Part shown: piece after piece, positions 61,253 through 64,000 of the stretch
Layout: each line of letters begins with the position of its first letter
Position numbering within the stretch: the first letter of the stretch is position 1
DNA from: Pustulibacterium marinum
GTDB taxonomy: Bacteria > Bacteroidota > Bacteroidia > Flavobacteriales > Flavobacteriaceae
Assembly: GCF_900116665.1 (NCBI RefSeq)
Contig: NZ_FPBK01000010.1
Coordinates: forward strand, 62,001 to 126,000
DNA: 64,000 nucleotides
Reading direction: 5' to 3'
The notes under the pieces: model-generated
What the model was told of the DNA's origin: nothing
Seen by the model: the letters and a program-made list of their open reading frames with translations, nothing else
Database searches by the model: none
Position numbers and translations under genes: made by a program

Positions 61253-61406
61253 TTTGAATCGTCATTTTTATGGAGTATGAAGATACGTATTTATTGTGTT
61301 TTTGTAAGTGTATGCTAAATGCAATCATCATTATTTTGAAAAAGTGAGATTTTCTACTTCGGATAAAAAATAGACTTTTGAACCATCAACCTATCAAAAT
61401 ACAATT
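61253..61406. other. Divergent spacer without an identifiable promoter
   Basis: 154 bp between the helical-repeat gene and the small secreted-peptide candidate. No perfect TAnnTTTG was found on either strand, although T-rich tracts (TGTGTTTTTG, TAGACTTTTG) are suggestive. No hairpin was noticed. Confidence 0.5.
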
Positions 61407-61544
61407 ATGAAAAAACTAGGAATTCAATTAGCCGTTAGCTGTAGTTTGGGCTTCGCAGTTTGCCAGGGAAACACCATTCATAAAGTGTTGCAGCAACAAC
61501 AAGCACAACTCATCACATTTATCAACGTACATAGATTAGGGTAG
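61407..61544 (+). CDS. Candidate 45-aa secreted or membrane peptide
   Basis: ATG to TAG encodes MKKLGIQLAVSCSLGFAVCQ and then 25 polar residues including a QQQQ run. The first 20 residues look like a signal peptide (Lys-Lys, hydrophobic core, then C-Q-G). A Cys at position 19 could be a lipobox Cys in the G-F-A-V-C context, making a tiny lipoprotein. The stop lies 9 nt before the next membrane gene, so it would be co-transcribed. It is too short for certainty: it could be chance, a leader peptide or a genuine small protein. Confidence 0.4.
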   Translation: MKKLGIQLAVSCSLGFAVCQGNTIHKVLQQQQAQLITFINVHRLG

Positions 61545-61553
61545 GGGGACATT

Positions 61554-62021
61554 ATGAGACTAAAAGTTTTAAATAGTGCTTTTCTCATAATGCTGGGAGT
61601 CTCGGCCGTTATTTTCGTGTACCTTATTTTCCTGGGGTACGATGAAATACGAACCTTTAAGGACGTTATCAAGATTATAGCGGCCGTGATATTCCCAATG
61701 CCAATTCTGAGCTTTACCCGCTTTTTTGTCATTTCAAACTACATTCCAGAGCATGATGATGCGTACAAAGATGCCAACAAAAAGCCAGCGACCATACGGT
61801 TATTCTTGGGTTTCGTGCTTACGGTGGCTTTGTTGCAATTGCTGGAGCTGTTGCTACACAAACCGCTAGAAGAACTGCTCATTTTTGCGCACCTTATCAA
61901 CTCTACCACCATTAGTTTGTATGTGTTCAACTTTATACTGTATAACAATTTAAAGGCCAACGGCGCGCTTAGCGGTGTGCTTTTAGGGTTGGCCATTCAT
62001 GTATTCTTCTTATCCAATTAA
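61554..62021 (+). CDS. Unknown small membrane protein 1
   Basis: A 155-aa protein with about five membrane helices: residues 8-29, 37-59, 79-102, 105-130 and 136-154. Between helices 2 and 3 lies the charged loop NYIPEHDDAYKDANKKP. No motif of a known transporter, enzyme or protease is seen. It is the first of three consecutive small membrane proteins (18- and 10-nt gaps) read rightwards. Codon choice is slightly more GC-rich than that of the surrounding genes. Confidence 0.75.
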   Translation: MRLKVLNSAFLIMLGVSAVIFVYLIFLGYDEIRTFKDVIKIIAAVIFPMPILSFTRFFVISNYIPEHDDAYKDANKKPATIRLFLGFVLTVALLQLLELLLHKPLEELLIFAHLINSTTISLYVFNFILYNNLKANGALSGVLLGLAIHVFFLSN

Positions 62022-62039
62022 CCTTTAAAATTTAGTATT

Positions 62040-62510
62040 ATGGAATTTCAAACTTCACAAAACAATAGTAAAAAAAGAGAATCTTTATTCACCTTGCAAT
62101 CTATCATTGTTACCGGATTGCTGGCCTTTACCGCCATTGCATTTTTCTTTTACAACGGACTTCAAATAGAAAAAGGAATCAAGGTAATTTTTGCTCCTTT
62201 CTTGTCGGTAGTGCCTTTATTGTTTGTGCTTTCGGTATTAAAAGACCTGAAAAAAGGGTTTAAGAACGATGATTATTCACAACAAGAGATCATCAAATTT
62301 GCTGGTTTGGCAGCAGTGGTCAGTGCGGCTTTTGTAGCACTCACGTATGTGTTTGACCAGATCAATGCGCTCGAAATCTTATTGGCATGCGTTATGGCAG
62401 TGTTGAGTGTGGTATTCTTTCTAAAAAGTAAAATGAAAGATGTACTGGGTATGTCTATCATCACTGGTATTGCCGAAGGAGTGATTATTTATATGGTGTT
62501 TTTGTTTTAA
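62040..62510 (+). CDS. Unknown small membrane protein 2
   Basis: A 156-aa protein with about five hydrophobic helices: 19-38, 47-67, 85-105, 109-128 and 135-155. The first 18 residues are hydrophilic (QTSQNNSKKRE) and there is a basic/acidic loop at 68-84 (DLKKGFKNDDYSQQEI). It has no homology to the first protein that I can see apart from size and layout. It resembles many uncharacterised Bacteroidota membrane proteins. Confidence 0.75.
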   Translation: MEFQTSQNNSKKRESLFTLQSIIVTGLLAFTAIAFFFYNGLQIEKGIKVIFAPFLSVVPLLFVLSVLKDLKKGFKNDDYSQQEIIKFAGLAAVVSAAFVALTYVFDQINALEILLACVMAVLSVVFFLKSKMKDVLGMSIITGIAEGVIIYMVFLF

Positions 62511-62520
62511 ATAGACAGTG

Positions 62521-62946
62521 ATGAAATTATCAAAAATCAACTCCTACTTAGGTAAAGCCTTGTTTTGGGGAATAGTAATTACTCAACCTCTATTTACCAT
62601 AGCCATGTTTAAACAGGGTGGAATGGCTGAGTTTTTGGCGCTCTTTTCAGCATTACTTTTTTTACCATTTTTCATCAGTTCATTGCCGTTTTCCTTTTGG
62701 AAACAAAATGATTCTTTAACTCTTGGGAGTATTGTTTTAAGTGCGGCGCTATTAGTGTTACTTCCTATTATCATGTTAGCATGGTTTGATACTTTTTATA
62801 TACTATTAATCTGTTATGAAGTTATCATGGCAGTAGCCTTCTGGAAACTTTATGGAAAAAGAGCGTGGCAATTATTCTTTTTGAACAGTTTCGGAATGTT
62901 GGTGTTGTTGTGGTTTGTAGTGATGGTATTGTTTAGGGTGATATAG
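62521..62946 (+). CDS. Unknown small membrane protein 3
   Basis: A 141-aa protein with four or five membrane helices (for example GKALFWGIVITQPLFTIAMF and LGSIVLSAALLVLLPIIMLA). An ATG at 62521 was used. A GTG three bases earlier is also open. It ends just before the gene-poor region with the 21-bp repeats. A very short hairpin (CCTC/GAGG, 62956-62968) followed by ATTTTT might be a weak terminator. Function unknown. Confidence 0.72.
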   Translation: MKLSKINSYLGKALFWGIVITQPLFTIAMFKQGGMAEFLALFSALLFLPFFISSLPFSFWKQNDSLTLGSIVLSAALLVLLPIIMLAWFDTFYILLICYEVIMAVAFWKLYGKRAWQLFFLNSFGMLVLLWFVVMVLFRVI

Positions 62947-63028
62947 ACTTTTATGCCTCAAAAAGAGGATTTTTCGAGCTATGTAGCCTTGTAAAATGAT
63001 GCTTTAAATCGTCTTTTTTGTAGGAATA
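62947..63028. other. Non-coding stretch before the repeat array
   Basis: 82 bp with only the weak hairpin at 62956-62968 (4-bp stem, then ATTTTT). No promoter or gene is evident. Confidence 0.5.
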
Positions 63029-63303
63029 GTAGACATGTTTAGCCGTTTCGTAAACTGGTTTGACGATCAAGTAAACTGGTTTGACGGTCAAGTAAACAGG
63101 TTTGACGGTCAAGTAAACAGGTTTAACGGTCAAGTAAACAAGGTTTAACGGTCAAGTAAACAGGTTTGACGGTCAAGTAAACAGGTTTGACGGTCAAGTA
63201 AACTGGTTTGACGGTCAAGTAAACTGGTTTGACGGTCAAATAAATTAGTTTTGATGGTCAAGTAAACAGGTTTGACGGTCAAGTAAACAGGTTTGAAGGA
63301 AAA
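63029..63303. repeat. Tandem array of a 21-bp unit, about 12 copies plus one degenerate copy
   Basis: Consensus on the plus strand: GTAAAC(A/T)GGTTTGACGGTCAA. Copies start at 63050, 63071, 63092, 63113, 63134 (22 bp), 63156, 63177, 63198, 63219, 63240 (22 bp, degenerate), 63262 and 63283 (partial). A weaker copy (about 13 of 21 matches) occupies 63029-63049. Each full unit contains TTGAC-G-GTCAA, an 11-bp inverted repeat. The 21-bp period equals two turns of B-DNA and also seven codons. On the minus strand one frame reads LTVKPVY heptads, and on the plus strand one reads VNRFDGQ, but the two 22-bp copies break both. There are no spacers, so it is not CRISPR. Possible readings: protein-binding array, minisatellite, or remains of a repeat protein gene. 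Confidence 0.9.
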
Positions 63304-63420
63304 AGTTATAAGAAATTCCATGACTAAAACCACTTTAAAAGGTGTATGTATAGCTTTTTTTACAAACGTTTTTAGCGGTAAAACCCTTTAAATAACTGGT
63401 GTGAAGTAGCTAAAAATAAC
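63304..63420. other. Spacer between the repeat array and the THX terminator
   Basis: 117 bp. It contains only a 23-codon open frame (63320-63391), which I do not consider supported. No promoter motif is recognised. Confidence 0.5.
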
Positions 63421-63455
63421 AAAGCCTGAACAACTATGTTAGCTGTTCAGGCTTT
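63421..63455 (-). terminator. Terminator of the THX transcript
   Basis: A perfect 12-bp stem AAAGCCTGAACA/TGTTCAGGCTTT around an 11-nt loop. On the minus strand it is followed by GTTATTTTT. It lies 26 nt after the THX stop. Confidence 0.85.
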
Positions 63456-63481
63456 AGATAAGCAACCAAAAACTGTGATTC

Positions 63482-63616
63482 CTACACATTGTTATTCACT
63501 ACTTCATGTTTCACAACTTTTGGCTTTACTTTAAATTTGCCTCTTTTGGGTCTTAACTTTCCAAAAGAACCAATACTAATTTTTCCTCGTTTGGTTTTTC
63601 TATCTCCTTTACCCAT
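63482..63616 (-). CDS. 30S ribosomal protein THX
   Basis: A 44-aa very basic protein starting MGKGDRKTKRGKISIGSFGK, which matches the bTHX (Thx) family: G-K-G-D-x-K-T-x-R-G-K-I-x-x-G-(S/T)-(F/Y)-G-x-x-R-P-K. THX sits in the head of the 30S subunit in Thermus and many Bacteroidota and stabilises 16S rRNA. ATG 63616 is clearly the start. The open frame continues to 63691 only by chance. The C-terminal tail (KVKPKVVKHEVVNNNV) is longer than in Thermus. A strong terminator follows. Confidence 0.9.
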   Translation of the reverse strand: MGKGDRKTKRGKISIGSFGKLRPKRGKFKVKPKVVKHEVVNNNV

Positions 63617-63629
63617 GATCATTAATTTT

Positions 63630-63770
63630 TTATTTTTTATTTTCTTGATCTTTAATAGTGGCTTCGTCAATATCAAACTTATTTGTATCAATATTTCGGT
63701 TACCCGTTGGGTTTGTTGGAGTAGTTTGTTCGGTTTTTCTTCTTAATTTTTTATCTTCAATAATTCCCAT
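63630..63770 (-). CDS. Small protein of unknown function preceding THX
   Basis: A 46-aa open frame (MGIIEDKKLRRKTEQTTPTN then PTGNRNIDTNKFDIDEATIK, ending DQENKK) with 13 nt to the THX start. It is very polar and probably disordered, with no membrane or signal segment. Position and the clean spacing to THX suggest co-transcription. I know no family for it. It could be a real small protein or a translated leader. Confidence 0.45.
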   Translation of the reverse strand: MGIIEDKKLRRKTEQTTPTNPTGNRNIDTNKFDIDEATIKDQENKK

Positions 63771-63865
63771 AACATGTATTTTTTTAATTCCTTTTCAAGG
63801 TACAGTTATAGAATTGGAATTTGTATTAACGTTATGGTAAACCTATGTTAACGAGGGTTAAGCGG

Positions 63866-64000
63866 TTAGTGAGCCGCATTACTCATATCTACTTTTCCTG
63901 CTCCTTTCTTTATCAGCATTACAAAAGGTACACACAATAGAAATAGAATTCCTAGGTAGAGAAATACATCCATATATGCCAGTACAGTAGCTTGTTTGGT
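63866..64000 (-). CDS. EmrB/QacA-type (DHA2) MFS efflux permease, C-terminal fragment
   Basis: The visible 44 residues, TKQATVLAYMDVFLYLGILF and LLCVPFVMLIKKG and so on, end at a TAA (63866-63868). The segment Q-A-x-x-L-A-Y-x-D-V-F, followed by the last membrane helix and a basic tail, is characteristic of the C-terminus of DHA2-family drug/H+ antiporters that work with an EmrA adaptor and an outer-membrane channel. The start lies beyond the window edge. Confidence 0.82.
   Translation of the reverse strand, partial: TKQATVLAYMDVFLYLGILFLLCVPFVMLIKKGAGKVDMSNAAH

Noticed and set aside
62956-62975. Hairpin CCTC-AAAAA-GAGG followed by ATTTTT as terminator of the membrane cassette.
   Set aside because: A stem of only 4 bp is too weak to call with confidence.
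62951-63133. Minus-strand ORF starting in the array (LTVKPVY repeats).
   Set aside because: The start codon is a TTG inside a repeat unit. No evidence that it is translated.
63035-63148. Plus-strand 37-codon ORF with VNRFDGQ heptads.
   Set aside because: Arises from the repeat, is cut off by the 22-bp copy, and cannot be supported as a protein.
63029-63303. CRISPR array.
   Set aside because: Units are directly contiguous at 21-22 bp with no variable spacers, and no cas gene is nearby.
63145-63333. Minus-strand ORF reading KPVYLTV heptads then DRQTSLL.
   Set aside because: It is generated by the 21-bp repeats, changes frame at the 22-bp copies, and has no context. Kept only as a possible decayed gene in the findings.
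63320-63391. 23-codon ORF after the array.
   Set aside because: Too short, without signal or conserved features.

Overview
The window is AT-rich chromosomal DNA of a Bacteroidota, most likely a member of the Flavobacteriaceae. Three things point there. Gene content fits: a PorV-like outer-membrane protein, BirA without a DNA-binding domain, LptB/LpxK/KdsD lipid A genes and CarboxypepD_reg-like surface proteins. Purine-rich Shine-Dalgarno sequences are generally lacking. Upstream regions repeatedly carry the Bacteroidota -7 element TAnnTTTG. I see no rRNA, tRNA, insertion sequence, prophage or CRISPR array.

Layout. (1) 1-15502 is one exopolysaccharide or O-antigen type operon read rightwards: an SGNH-like tail, an MBOAT O-acetyltransferase, a second SGNH-like protein, about eight glycosyltransferases (GT4, GT2, an exostosin-like GT47 and one unclassified), an O-antigen ligase/polymerase, a CapK-like adenylate-forming enzyme and the priming polyprenyl-phosphate sugar phosphotransferase. 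Many stop/start pairs overlap (ATGA, TAATG). (2) 15563-19999 holds a PorV-like protein, Lnt, PssA and a membrane-anchored GH25 muramidase. (3) 20004-22914 is a leftward operon kdsD-tatC-cmd-lptB. (4) 23002-33699 is housekeeping: recQ, a nif3/coiled-coil pair, lpxK, a TPR hybrid histidine kinase, gap, lipA and an Nramp-related transporter. (5) 33701-37855 is a leftward run: aminotransferase, murB, a small Cys-rich membrane protein, a GT2 and an ECF sigma factor. (6) 38003-48248 has an aspartyl protease/PDZ protein, a DUF1573 protein, valS, the lipid genes acbp-psd-cdsA with a LUD protein, ftsH, rsfS and birA. (7) 48306-57302 has pyrE, a Nudix enzyme, an M14 peptidase lipoprotein, coaD, ddl, a PASTA protein, rluA, yaaA, a TPR protein and a UDG-family protein. 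(8) 57396-64000 is more accessory: two tandem CarboxypepD_reg-like surface proteins, an unknown lipoprotein, a helical-repeat protein, a 45-aa secreted-peptide candidate, three unknown small membrane proteins, a 21-bp tandem repeat array, ribosomal protein THX with a 46-aa companion, and the end of an EmrB-type efflux pump.

Functionally the window is envelope-centred. It combines surface polysaccharide assembly and acetylation, lipid A/LPS export (KdsD, LpxK, LptB), lipoprotein maturation (Lnt), phosphatidylethanolamine synthesis (CdsA, PssA, Psd), peptidoglycan synthesis (MurB, Ddl, GH25) and protein export and quality control (TatC, FtsH).

The least explained part is 59747-63303. There an unknown helical-repeat protein diverges from a run of small membrane/secreted ORFs that ends at a 21-bp repeat array whose units each carry TTGAC-N-GTCAA. 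Other points of note are an almost leaderless divergent pyrE/Nudix start, a palindrome spanning two convergent stop codons, and three proteins that have lost their family's metal-binding residues (RecQ, the zinc-ribbon protein, the Nramp homologue).
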